A stretch of 35,135 nucleotides of DNA from Sneathiella sp. (GTDB lineage Bacteria; Pseudomonadota; Alphaproteobacteria; Sneathiellales; Sneathiellaceae), in the NCBI RefSeq assembly GCF_029233945.1, contig NZ_JARGOQ010000017.1:1-35135 (forward strand). Direction: 5' to 3'. Below, one piece after another: positions 1 to 6,665 of this stretch. The notes beneath the pieces are model-generated. The model saw only the letters and a program-made list of their open reading frames with translations, had not been told where the DNA came from and made no database searches. A program made the position numbers and the translations under genes. The first letter of the stretch is position 1, and each line of letters begins with the position of its first letter.

Positions 1-119
1 CGTTCTGCAAGAAGATCTTCAACATCCCGATAGCTCAGCGTAAATCGAGCATAAACCCAAACTGCATGCTGAATGATGTAAGGTGGGAATCGGTGCCGAG
101 AATATGAGAGATTTTGCAT
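1..119 (-). CDS. IS6-family transposase, N-terminal part, cut by window edge
   Basis: The minus strand from the ATG at 119-117 encodes about 39 residues beginning MQNLSYSRHRFPPYI and running off the left edge of the window. It is nearly the same as the first 39 residues of the complete IS6-family transposase at 10855-11550, differing mainly at the first few residues and one V/L. This is the N-terminal helix-turn-helix region of an IS6-type DDE transposase; the catalytic part lies outside the window, so intactness cannot be judged. Its terminal inverted repeat at 157-168 is interrupted by the IS110-family element that follows. Confidence 0.8.
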   Translation of the reverse strand, partial: MQNLSYSRHRFPPYIIQHAVWVYARFTLSYRDVEDLLAE

Positions 120-168
120 TGATTGATGTTAATCCAATCCCTGTCTCATTCCCACTAAGTTAATGTGA
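1..168 (-). mobile_element. IS6-family element, end portion (interrupted in its terminal IR)
   Basis: AAGTTAATGTGA at 157-168 is the inner part of the same terminal inverted repeat seen uninterrupted at 10737-10755. The outer part, TGACAACACC, is found at 1511-1520, beyond the IS110-family insertion. Joined at the shared TGA they rebuild the 19-bp repeat exactly. The element therefore runs leftward out of the window and originally ended at what is now position 1520. Confidence 0.75.
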
Positions 169-178
169 TGGGATGGAC

Positions 179-240
179 GCCTCCTGTTCCGGCGTTATTT
201 GCGCCATAATGGAAGTTGCAGAACTTCATCAACAGGAGGC
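179..240 (+). promoter_or_regulatory. Structured leader of the IS110 transposase, RBS inside a stem
   Basis: GCCTCCTGTT (179-188) pairs perfectly with AACAGGAGGC (231-240), and the second arm contains the AGGAGG ribosome binding site of the transposase start at 245. Two smaller hairpins lie inside: GGCG/CGCC (191-194 and 202-205) and GAAGTT/AACTTC (212-217 and 222-227). The result is a three-way-junction-like leader that would hide the ribosome binding site. A role in translational control is inferred from pairing by eye, not from a folding calculation. Confidence 0.5.
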
Positions 241-244
241 GACC

Positions 245-1264
245 ATGACAGATATTACGACAATTGGGCTGGATCTGGCAAAGACTGTGTTTCAGGTTCA
301 CGGTGCCGATAAGGATGGCAGGCCGGTGCTGCGCAAGAAGCTGCGCCGGGGCCATGTATTGGGGTTCTTCGCCGGATTGCCCGCGTGCCGGATCGGGATG
401 GAGGCCTGCGGCAGTGCGCATTACTGGGCGCGTGAGCTCCAGGCGCTTGGTCATGATGTACAACTGATCCCGCCGCAATATGTGAAACCGTTTGTAAAGA
501 CCAACAAGAACGATGCCTGTGATGCGGAGGCGATCTGTGAGGCACTCCTGCGCCCGACGATGCGCTTTGCCCCGGTCAAGAGCACCGAGCAGCAATCCGT
601 CTTGATGCTGCATCGGGCACGGGAGCTTCTGGTGCGCCAGAAGACGATGCTGGTCAATGCCTTGAGAGGTCACTGTGGCGAGTTCGGCGTTGTCGCGCCT
701 CAGGGCGCCTCCCGTGTCAATGACTTGATTGTGGTGATTGAAGATCCAAATGACCCGCAACTGCCCTCTTTGGCCCGCGAAGCTCTTGGCTCTCTCGTTG
801 AACAGGTGAAAGCAGTTCAAGCTCAAATCGGCATTCTTGAGAAGAGGCTGATGGTCTGGCATCGCACCAGTGACGCGAGCCGCCGACTGGAAACAATCCC
901 CGGTGTCGGGGTGATCACGGCCACAGCCCTTGTTGCGACGATTGGCGATGCTTCACAATTCCACTCCGGCCGCCAGCTGGCCGCCTGGCTCGGGCTGGTT
1001 CCACGACAGTATTCCAGCGGCGGCAAGGAGCGGCTTGGGCGTATATCAAAACACGGAGACGGTTACTTGAGGAAGCTGCTGGTTCATGGAGCACGAAGCG
1101 TCCTGCTCTGGTCGCGGCATAGGAAAGATAAACGGTCGGCCTGGCTGGAAGCGCTGCTGGCCCGCCGGCCCGTCAATGTGGTTCTGGTGGCCATGGCCAA
1201 TAAAACGGCACGGGTTGTCTGGGCGATGCTGAGCCGGGGCGAGACATTCCGTCCCGTCGCATAA
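245..1264 (+). CDS. IS110-family DEDD transposase/recombinase
   Basis: A 339-residue protein of normal length for IS110 recombinases. The N-terminal RuvC-like domain carries the DEDD set: D10 (GLDLAK), E53 (GMEACG), D90 and D93 (KNDACDAEA). The C-terminal Transposase_20 domain follows from about residue 210 (ETIPGVGVITA), with the conserved Ser region PRQYSSGGKERLGRISKHG giving S257/S258 as candidate nucleophile. I chose ATG 245 because AGGAGG lies at 235-239 with good spacing; an in-frame ATG at 173 would add 24 residues encoded by the structured leader and overlaps the left repeat. The gene looks intact. IS110 enzymes excise the element as a circle and insert it without target duplication, guided by an element-encoded RNA. 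Confidence 0.92.
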   Translation: MTDITTIGLDLAKTVFQVHGADKDGRPVLRKKLRRGHVLGFFAGLPACRIGMEACGSAHYWARELQALGHDVQLIPPQYVKPFVKTNKNDACDAEAICEALLRPTMRFAPVKSTEQQSVLMLHRARELLVRQKTMLVNALRGHCGEFGVVAPQGASRVNDLIVVIEDPNDPQLPSLAREALGSLVEQVKAVQAQIGILEKRLMVWHRTSDASRRLETIPGVGVITATALVATIGDASQFHSGRQLAAWLGLVPRQYSSGGKERLGRISKHGDGYLRKLLVHGARSVLLWSRHRKDKRSAWLEALLARRPVNVVLVAMANKTARVVWAMLSRGETFRPVA

Positions 1265-1324
1265 GCCAGGCGGCGGATCAAACTATAGTGCGAGGGTGAT
1301 GATGATATGATGGCAAAACAGGGA

Positions 1325-1460
1325 AACCGGGATTGATCAAACCCGAGGTGTTGTCCGTGCCCAAAGCCCGATAATGTGACAGGGCGTCGATCCATCGGAC
1401 TCCATCAGGGCCAGCGGTCAACAACACCGCATAAACAGGCCGGATAGATGACTGCAAACC
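1325..1460 (+). ncRNA. Candidate guide (seek/bridge) RNA of the IS110-family element
   Basis: The 229 bp between the transposase stop and the right repeat has no gene, as expected for IS1111-type elements whose guide RNA is encoded downstream. Four words match the recombination partners. AGGTGTTGTC (1346-1355) is the reverse complement of the right target flank GACAACACCT (1512-1521). TAATGTGACA (1372-1381) equals the top strand of the uninterrupted target (161-168 continued by CA). CCATCA (1402-1407) is the reverse complement of TGATGG at the left element end (166-171). ATAGATGA (1444-1451) equals the right element end (1506-1513). The order right-guide then left-guide is the same in both pairs. 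Hairpins CGGG/CCCG (1328-1331, 1342-1345) and GCGGT/ACCGC (1414-1418, 1426-1430) are visible. The exact RNA ends are not known. Confidence 0.7.
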
Positions 1461-1520
1461 CATACTGCCTCAGATCAAAAAACTCTTGCATTTCAGGAGG
1501 CGTCCATAGATGACAACACC

Positions 1521-1761
1521 TAGTAGGAGCACCGTTAGCCCATTTCACGCCATACAGAGACTACGTCGCATTAGTCTGACAGAACTCCATTTTCTCCATA
1601 CACAGGCGAGGCCAGATTAATCTGATAGTGCGTTAAAAAATGTGATTGGCTGTATGAATTCATGCATCGATCAGAATAGAACTTGACATCAATACAAACT
1701 GTATTTAACATAAATTCACTAAGAAAATACGTATTACCAAACTGTCGAATATGAGGGACTA
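1521..1761. other. Non-coding stretch between IS end and CoA-transferase gene
   Basis: No convincing gene is seen. The stretch holds a perfect 12-bp palindrome CAGATTAATCTG (1613-1624), a 10-bp palindrome ATGAATTCAT (1654-1663) and the promoter/operator listed at 1683-1711. The palindromes could be regulator sites for the operon that starts at 1762, but no second copy was found in the window to support this. Confidence 0.5.
1683..1711 (+). promoter_or_regulatory. Predicted promoter with inverted-repeat operator in the spacer
   Basis: A TTGACA -35 box (1683-1688) is followed after 17 bp by TAACAT (1706-1711). The spacer contains a perfect inverted repeat, AATACA-N3-TGTATT (1691-1705), placed so that a bound repressor would block RNA polymerase. 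Half-sites of this style are common for GntR-family regulators, and an FCD-type GntR gene closes this cluster at 9728-10405. The link to that regulator is inference. Confidence 0.5.
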
Positions 1762-2973
1762 GTGAACTATCACAAGCAAAAATCTACCCAGTCGCAGCAG
1801 GGCGCAGACGCGCCATTGGCAGGTGTTCGAGTGCTGGAGTTCGGGCATTATGCCGCTGGTCCTTATGCGACGATGCTGCTCGCGGACTGGGGTGCGGATG
1901 TCGTCAAGGTTGAGCCCCTTGACGGAGAGCCGATGCGGCATTGGCCGCCGCTTGTGGGTAAGGATGACGATGGGACATACGGGATGAATTTCGCAACGCT
2001 TAACCGCAATAAGCGCTGTATTGAAATAAATCTGAAGGATCCGGCGGGTCTGACAAGAGCAATAAACCTGTGTAAGAGTGCCGATATCATATTGGAGAAT
2101 TTCCGACCAGGTGTTCTTAATGGCCTGGGGCTTGGTTTTGAAGATGTGGTTAAAATCAACCCGGACATTGTCTATTGTTCTGTTACCGGTTATGGGCAGG
2201 CAGGGCCCTACAGGGATCGAGGGGCGTTCGATGTTGCCATTCAGGCGGCCAGTGGCATTATGAGTGTGACCGGAGAAGAGCAGGGGGCGCCAGCGAAATG
2301 TGGAGTTGCGCTTGCTGACTATGGGACGGGGGTTTTTGCTGCTTTGTCTTGTGTTACTGCGTTGCGCAGGGCTGAGAAAACAGGCAAGCCGGGTTATCTT
2401 GATGTGTCCATGTTTTCCTGCATGCTCTCGCTGGCAAATCTGCAAACAAGCGAATTTTGGGGGAGCGGTACCGTGCCGAAACGGCTCGGGTCCCGGCACC
2501 CCAAGGCGGCACCCTATCAAGCGTACCTCGGATCCGATGGAAAATGGTTTATTCTCGCTGCGGGGAGCGACCGTCTCTGGCACAAGGTTTGTGACGTGAT
2601 AGAGGCACCGGAACTGGTGAATGACCCGAGGTTTTTTACTCCGGGTGCCAGGGCCGACAACCAGGTAGAGCTTGAAGAGATACTTGCAAAGGTATTCTCC
2701 AACAGCCCTGCCTCGGTTTGGACGCAGAAGTTTGATGCGGCGGCTGTACCTGCGGCAGCAATCAACAACTATTCAGAGGCGCTGGGCTCAGAGCATGTCA
2801 AAGAGACAGGCTTGTTACATCAAATGGAATTGCCTGATGGCGGGCATGTGCCGACCGTTGGAAATCCGGTTGCTTTAAGTGGCTATGATTTCAAGGTTTT
2901 TCATCATCCCGCAGATTCTGGTACTCACAATGATGAGGTGGATGCCGAATGGATCGATGGGGCAAATCAATGA
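1762..2973 (+). CDS. CaiB/BaiF family (class III) CoA-transferase
   Basis: A 403-residue protein of the usual length for class III CoA-transferases, which move CoA between acyl-CoA and a free carboxylate through an aspartyl-CoA thioester. The N-terminal LAGVRVLEFGHYAAGPYA, the NFRPGVL segment (113-119) and GYGQAGPY (143-150) are family hallmarks. D186 in ALADYGTG fits the catalytic Asp (D169 of formyl-CoA transferase). The start is a GTG at 1762 with GAGGG at 1753-1757; no upstream ATG is in frame. It overlaps the next gene by ATGA, so the two are translationally coupled. It resembles the CoA-transferase at 28726. Likely role: activation of the acid imported by the TRAP system of this operon; substrate not predictable. 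Confidence 0.85.
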   Translation: MNYHKQKSTQSQQGADAPLAGVRVLEFGHYAAGPYATMLLADWGADVVKVEPLDGEPMRHWPPLVGKDDDGTYGMNFATLNRNKRCIEINLKDPAGLTRAINLCKSADIILENFRPGVLNGLGLGFEDVVKINPDIVYCSVTGYGQAGPYRDRGAFDVAIQAASGIMSVTGEEQGAPAKCGVALADYGTGVFAALSCVTALRRAEKTGKPGYLDVSMFSCMLSLANLQTSEFWGSGTVPKRLGSRHPKAAPYQAYLGSDGKWFILAAGSDRLWHKVCDVIEAPELVNDPRFFTPGARADNQVELEEILAKVFSNSPASVWTQKFDAAAVPAAAINNYSEALGSEHVKETGLLHQMELPDGGHVPTVGNPVALSGYDFKVFHHPADSGTHNDEVDAEWIDGANQ

Positions 2974-3680
2974 GCAAGTTGTTCGTAGACATCTTGAAAG
3001 TTGAAATGCGCGGTAAATATACGAAAACCCTCTTTCTAAATCGGCCAGACAAGGCAAATGCCATGAATAGTGAGTTGGTTCGGCGACTAACAGAAGAAAT
3101 TGTCAAATGCTATTCCGATCAGACAAAGCTCTTGATTATTCGAGGTGAAGGAAAACATTTTTGTTCCGGGTTCGACCGGGATCCTGAGGCGTTTAAAAGC
3201 GCTGCCAGCAGAGGTTTGCTGGGTGTTGAAATTGAATCGATGCTGCAAATCCTGGCCGGGGCTCCATGCGTTACCTTGGCGCACATACATGGCGCGGCAG
3301 TGGGTGGTGGAGCAGATATGGTAGTTGCATGTGATTATCGCTGTGCAACGGCAGATGCATCAATGGCGTTTCCGGGGTTTAATTTAATTGGTGTATCGCT
3401 TGGGAACAGCAGATTGTCACAGCGAATTGGCCCGGATCAGGCAATGAAACTAATCTTGCAGGCGAGGCGTGTCGGCGCACACGAAGCGTTTAAATTGGGC
3501 ATGGTGACAAATGTAATTGAGATGGATGCAATTGAGAAGTTCACAGCCGAGCTGGAAGTTGTTCTTGAAGAGACGCCCAAGGAAGCGGTGACATCATTAA
3601 AGCAGTCCGTGCGACAAGTGGCCAATCGAGCGTTCGGTTCCGATATTTTTACCGAACATGCTTTGAGTGCATCTAGTTAG
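2970..3680 (+). CDS. Divergent enoyl-CoA hydratase/isomerase (crotonase) family protein
   Basis: A 236-residue crotonase-fold protein. The two oxyanion-hole segments are present: GKHFCSGFD (61-69) and HIHGAAVGGGADM (105-117). The two catalytic Glu positions of enoyl-CoA hydratase are not: the first is D116 and the second is G136 in AFPGFNLIG, where hydratases have LPE. Hydration of an enoyl-CoA is therefore doubtful; isomerase, hydrolase or C-C cleavage chemistry are alternatives known in the superfamily. The start at 2970 overlaps the upstream CoA-transferase stop (ATGA), preferred over an in-frame ATG at 2949 inside that gene. The next gene, the Rieske oxygenase, follows after 40 bp. Confidence 0.8.
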   Translation: MSKLFVDILKVEMRGKYTKTLFLNRPDKANAMNSELVRRLTEEIVKCYSDQTKLLIIRGEGKHFCSGFDRDPEAFKSAASRGLLGVEIESMLQILAGAPCVTLAHIHGAAVGGGADMVVACDYRCATADASMAFPGFNLIGVSLGNSRLSQRIGPDQAMKLILQARRVGAHEAFKLGMVTNVIEMDAIEKFTAELEVVLEETPKEAVTSLKQSVRQVANRAFGSDIFTEHALSASS

Positions 3681-3720
3681 GACTCGAGAGCAAAAAAAGC
3701 CAAAGGAGGAGGCATTTCCA

Positions 3721-4794
3721 ATGAGCAGTAGCGAGCCAAAAGCGGTGGATATTATGATCCTGAACGCTTGGTACAAAGTGGGTTTTTCAGACGAATTTGA
3801 AACAGAAGAGCTCAAGCGACATGTCGTTTGCGAAAAGGTACTTGTATTCTGGCGAACAGCGGAAGGCGAAGTTGTCGGATTTGACGATCGCTGCTGTCAC
3901 AAGCGTATGCCAATCTCTGCAGGGCGTTTTCTTGAGGGCGGTGTTGTCGAATGTCCCTATCATGGCCTTGCTTTTAATTCCGAGGGACAATGTGTGAAAA
4001 TTCCTTCTGCGCCCGGGGCACCAATTCCAAAGCGGGCGCGTCTCCTGTCCTATAAAGTTATAGAGCAGGATGGTGTCGTGTGGGTCTGGCCTGGCGATGC
4101 CGAGAAAATTGGCAATGTCAGACCCCCCGCGACACCTGAGATCGTTTCCCCGGATTGGGAACATATAATTGGAGAGCTTCATATCAAGGGCAACTCGGTT
4201 CTGATGATTGAAAACGGGCTCGATATCACGCATTTCTATCCGCTACATGGAAATACAATTGGTCAAGCTGCTGATAGTGTTATTGAGTTCGATCTCACAA
4301 CCGGAGAGACGAATGGCTGCGATAGCGTAACAGTTACGCGCCAGGCTGATAACTATCCGCAGTCTGACGACTTCGCAGATCTTCTCACCCATCAGCAGGC
4401 TGATAGTTACAGTATTCAAACAATGGTGGGGCCGGGCACGATCATCGCGGGCCGTACACTTTGGCCAGCTGGCGGGCGTAAGGAAAACAAGGATCCGAAA
4501 TGTCTCAAGAATTATCACTTTCTGACGCCAATTGATCGGAAGTCTCACAAGTATACCTACGTCGTCAATATGCCAAAGGGGCAGATGAGTGGCAGAGATC
4601 CATCTGTCCGCGCGGTCGATCGGGCGAAAGAACTTTTCAAGGATGTGTTCGCTGAAGATATCTGGGCAATCGAAAAGCAACAGGAAATGTGCGAGCTGCC
4701 TGATGGAGAATATCGCGAAGTTCTATTGAAATCCGACATGGCGCTCGCTCGCGGCAGAAAAGTTCTCGACGATTTATACAAAAAGGAACTCTAG
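3721..4794 (+). CDS. Rieske non-haem iron oxygenase, catalytic subunit (VanA/phenoxybenzoate type)
   Basis: A 357-residue oxygenase. The Rieske [2Fe-2S] ligands are C58, H60, C78 and H81 (CCHKR ... CPYHG). The mononuclear iron motif N-x2-D-x2-H-x4-H is complete: N165, D168, H171 and H176. Length and layout match single-component alpha subunits of the VanA class, which hydroxylate or O-/N-demethylate aromatic or other carboxylic substrates using electrons from a flavin/ferredoxin reductase. That reductase is probably the gene at 8041. The start at 3721 has a strong AGGAGGAGG (3704-3712) eight bases upstream; an in-frame ATG at 3667 lies inside the previous gene. Substrate is unknown; the adjoining TRAP transporter suggests an imported organic acid. 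Confidence 0.9.
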   Translation: MSSSEPKAVDIMILNAWYKVGFSDEFETEELKRHVVCEKVLVFWRTAEGEVVGFDDRCCHKRMPISAGRFLEGGVVECPYHGLAFNSEGQCVKIPSAPGAPIPKRARLLSYKVIEQDGVVWVWPGDAEKIGNVRPPATPEIVSPDWEHIIGELHIKGNSVLMIENGLDITHFYPLHGNTIGQAADSVIEFDLTTGETNGCDSVTVTRQADNYPQSDDFADLLTHQQADSYSIQTMVGPGTIIAGRTLWPAGGRKENKDPKCLKNYHFLTPIDRKSHKYTYVVNMPKGQMSGRDPSVRAVDRAKELFKDVFAEDIWAIEKQQEMCELPDGEYREVLLKSDMALARGRKVLDDLYKKEL

Positions 4795-4977
4795 AAGGAA
4801 ATATTTGGCCGACTTAGAGGCAGGTCAAAATTTATCCATAATCATACCAAAACGAACCATCTGAACCGATTTGATAGTGGCAGACTTTTCTTTGTCCGAA
4901 GGTTCTTAATTAACGCCGGAAATGCTCAATCGCGAACAAACTGGCGCAACATCTAAAAACAGGGTTGGGAGATCATT
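4795..4977. other. Gap between oxygenase and TRAP binding-protein genes
   Basis: Non-coding on both strands. A TTAATTAA palindrome is present near 4907-4914, but I see no convincing promoter pair or terminator, so the TRAP genes may be read from the upstream promoter or from an unrecognised one here. Confidence 0.4.
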
Positions 4978-6039
4978 ATGAAAAACAAAGGAATAACAAA
5001 GCTAGGTTTCGTTGCAGGGGCTGTGGCCATCTCGATGATGATGTCACCGGTATCTTTGGCAGAAAGCTATCCGGAGACCAAGATGAAGGTGGCGCATGCT
5101 CTACCGGAAACATATGTCTGGTCAGAGCAGGTCGATAAATGGTTCTTCAGTGAACTTGAGCGACGCAGTGATGGAAAGATTACATCCCAGATATTCTGGA
5201 ATGGGTCCCTTGTTGGCCCAAAACAGGTTTTTGATGCTGTCGGTAGCGGAGCGGTTCCAGCAGGTGCGGACGCCCAAGGTTATTATCCTGCGACACTTCC
5301 TCTAAATACGATGCCGAATTCCTTACTCGGGACTTTGACTTTTGGAAGTTCAAAGCAGGCATCAATTCTCACGCGAGAAGTTTTTGAGAAGTTTCCGGAA
5401 GTGCGGGAGGAATGGAAAGCGCTTGGTGTTTGGCCACTTTACTTTAACGCTGTTCCGAATTTCCGGGTAGCCTGTACAGAGCCAGTCGCCACTGTCGATG
5501 ATCTCAAGGGTAAAAAGATCCGACAGTTCAGTGCCTATCATCCCAAAGTATGGGAGGCCGTTGATGCTGTTGGTGTGACGGTGCTTCCAGCAGAAATCTA
5601 TGAGGGCCTACAGCGTGGCAGATTGGATTGTGTCTTCTATACTTATTCAGCCATTCTTAGCCAGAAAATGCACGAACAGGCAAAATATGTCAGTAAGGCA
5701 AGTTTCGGCGCGGGGGCGACCTGGCCGATTGTCGTGAACTATGACATGTTCTTTAACCAGTGGCCGGAAAGCATGAGAAAACTCTTTATTGAGGTCGCGC
5801 AAGAGGCGGAGCAGCGGAGCGTTGAAGTCGCGGAAGCTGAAGAGACAAAAGCGCAGAAAACCTTGGAGGAACTGGGCGTGACTCTAGTCGAATTCCCGGC
5901 GGAAGAGCAGAAGAAGCTCGCAGAAAAATTACCGGATTTCATCGATATCTGGGTTGAGCAGCAAAAGGGAACCGATCGTTATGATGTTGCTCAGCGAATT
6001 GGCGATTATGTGAAGAAACGCTCTACGGAACTGAACTGA
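4978..6039 (+). CDS. dctP: TRAP transporter solute-binding protein, DctP family (system 1)
   Basis: A 353-residue periplasmic binding protein. Residues 1-29 form a signal peptide (basic MKNKGITK, hydrophobic core, cleavage likely after SLA). The mature protein shows the DctP fold signature DDLKGKKIRQ with R182 in the position of the conserved Arg that binds the ligand carboxylate, and EIYEGLQRGRLDC following. GGGAG at 4967-4971 supports the start. It delivers an organic acid, driven by an ion gradient, to the DctQ/DctM membrane proteins encoded next. A strong hairpin separates it from dctQ. Its place between an oxygenase and its probable reductase suggests it imports their substrate. Confidence 0.93.
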   Translation: MKNKGITKLGFVAGAVAISMMMSPVSLAESYPETKMKVAHALPETYVWSEQVDKWFFSELERRSDGKITSQIFWNGSLVGPKQVFDAVGSGAVPAGADAQGYYPATLPLNTMPNSLLGTLTFGSSKQASILTREVFEKFPEVREEWKALGVWPLYFNAVPNFRVACTEPVATVDDLKGKKIRQFSAYHPKVWEAVDAVGVTVLPAEIYEGLQRGRLDCVFYTYSAILSQKMHEQAKYVSKASFGAGATWPIVVNYDMFFNQWPESMRKLFIEVAQEAEQRSVEVAEAEETKAQKTLEELGVTLVEFPAEEQKKLAEKLPDFIDIWVEQQKGTDRYDVAQRIGDYVKKRSTELN

Positions 6040-6077
6040 GGTTTCATAGGTCAGCTTGATCGAGAAAACCAACATGC

Positions 6078-6120
6078 TGCTGGCGTTGTAAAATCTCCTC
6101 CCGGATTTTCTCCGCCAGCA
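6078..6120 (+). promoter_or_regulatory. Intercistronic hairpin between dctP and dctQ (system 1)
   Basis: TGCTGGCG (6078-6085) pairs with CGCCAGCA (6113-6120), and AAAATC (6090-6095) pairs with GATTTT (6104-6109) inside it. There is no U-tract, so it is unlikely to be a full terminator. A likely role is stabilising or partly attenuating the transcript so that the binding protein is made in excess over the membrane subunits. A similar hairpin lies at 32057-32100 in the third TRAP operon. Confidence 0.6.
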
Positions 6121-6138
6121 AATGAGTGGACATAATAA

Positions 6139-6663
6139 ATGAGAAAATTTTACAGTAATTTTTTATGGATAGCGCTTTCGATATCGGGAGTGTGCATGTT
6201 TTTAATGCTATCCATAAGTACCGCCGATGTTCTTGCATATTTGCTTTTGGGGACACCGTTTTCCGGCTCAAATGAAATTGTGGAAATTGCCTTAGCCGTT
6301 TGCATTGCCATGGCTATTGTCTACGCACATTATGAACAGAGCCACGTGAAAGTGGATATTGTTTCAGAAAATTTTCCAATTAGAACGAAAAGAGGGGTGG
6401 AGATTATAGGCCTCTTTCTCGGCACCGCCTGTACAACATTACTAGCATATGGCGCGTGGGATTTATCGATTGCCAGCACTATGGAACGTGAATCAGCCAT
6501 AACACTTCACAGCTTTCCCATTTATCCCTGGAAAATTCTTTTCGCAATCGGCTTTAGCATTGCCGCCCTTGAATCCTTTCGGCAGTTGGTTATGACGTGC
6601 CTTGGACGACCACACAAGCTGAATGGGCGGCTTGATATCCCCTCGCAGTCAATGAAAGACTGA
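6139..6663 (+). CDS. dctQ: TRAP transporter small membrane subunit, DctQ family (system 1)
   Basis: A 174-residue integral membrane protein of normal DctQ size with four predicted hydrophobic segments (about 7-29, 44-63, 88-110 and 125-145). The pattern NEIVEIALAVCIAMAIVYAHY followed by VKVDIVSE is typical of the family. DctQ forms a complex with the DctM permease and is thought to help dock the loaded binding protein. The stop codon is two bases before the dctM start, so the two are coupled. No strong ribosome binding site is visible before ATG 6139, which follows the dctP-dctQ hairpin closely. Confidence 0.9.
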   Translation: MRKFYSNFLWIALSISGVCMFLMLSISTADVLAYLLLGTPFSGSNEIVEIALAVCIAMAIVYAHYEQSHVKVDIVSENFPIRTKRGVEIIGLFLGTACTTLLAYGAWDLSIASTMERESAITLHSFPIYPWKILFAIGFSIAALESFRQLVMTCLGRPHKLNGRLDIPSQSMKD

Positions 6664-6665
6664 CT

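Larger units (their letters stand above)
175..1505 (+). mobile_element. IS110-family (IS1111-type) insertion sequence
   Basis: Perfect 12-bp subterminal inverted repeats GGACGCCTCCTG (175-186) and CAGGAGGCGTCC (1494-1505) bracket one DEDD transposase gene. Left flanking sequence up to 168 and right flanking sequence from 1511 rejoin into an intact IS6-family terminal repeat, so the inserted unit is about 169-1510 with a possible TGA overlap at the crossover. Subterminal repeats plus a long non-coding segment downstream of the transposase are hallmarks of the IS1111 branch of IS110. Members of that branch (IS4321/IS5075) are known to insert into terminal repeats of Tn21-type transposons; here the target is an IS6-type terminal repeat. 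Confidence 0.85.

Noticed and set aside
173-244. Upstream ATG start for the IS110 transposase
   Set aside because: It begins within the left subterminal repeat and the added 24 residues come from the structured leader; AGGAGG favours ATG 245.
155-862. Long minus-strand open frame across the IS110 transposase
   Set aside because: It is antisense to an intact recombinase with recognised motifs, has no family features and no ribosome binding site.
1759-2583. 274-codon minus-strand frame opposite the CoA-transferase
   Set aside because: Mirror frame of a well-supported gene; no recognisable protein features.
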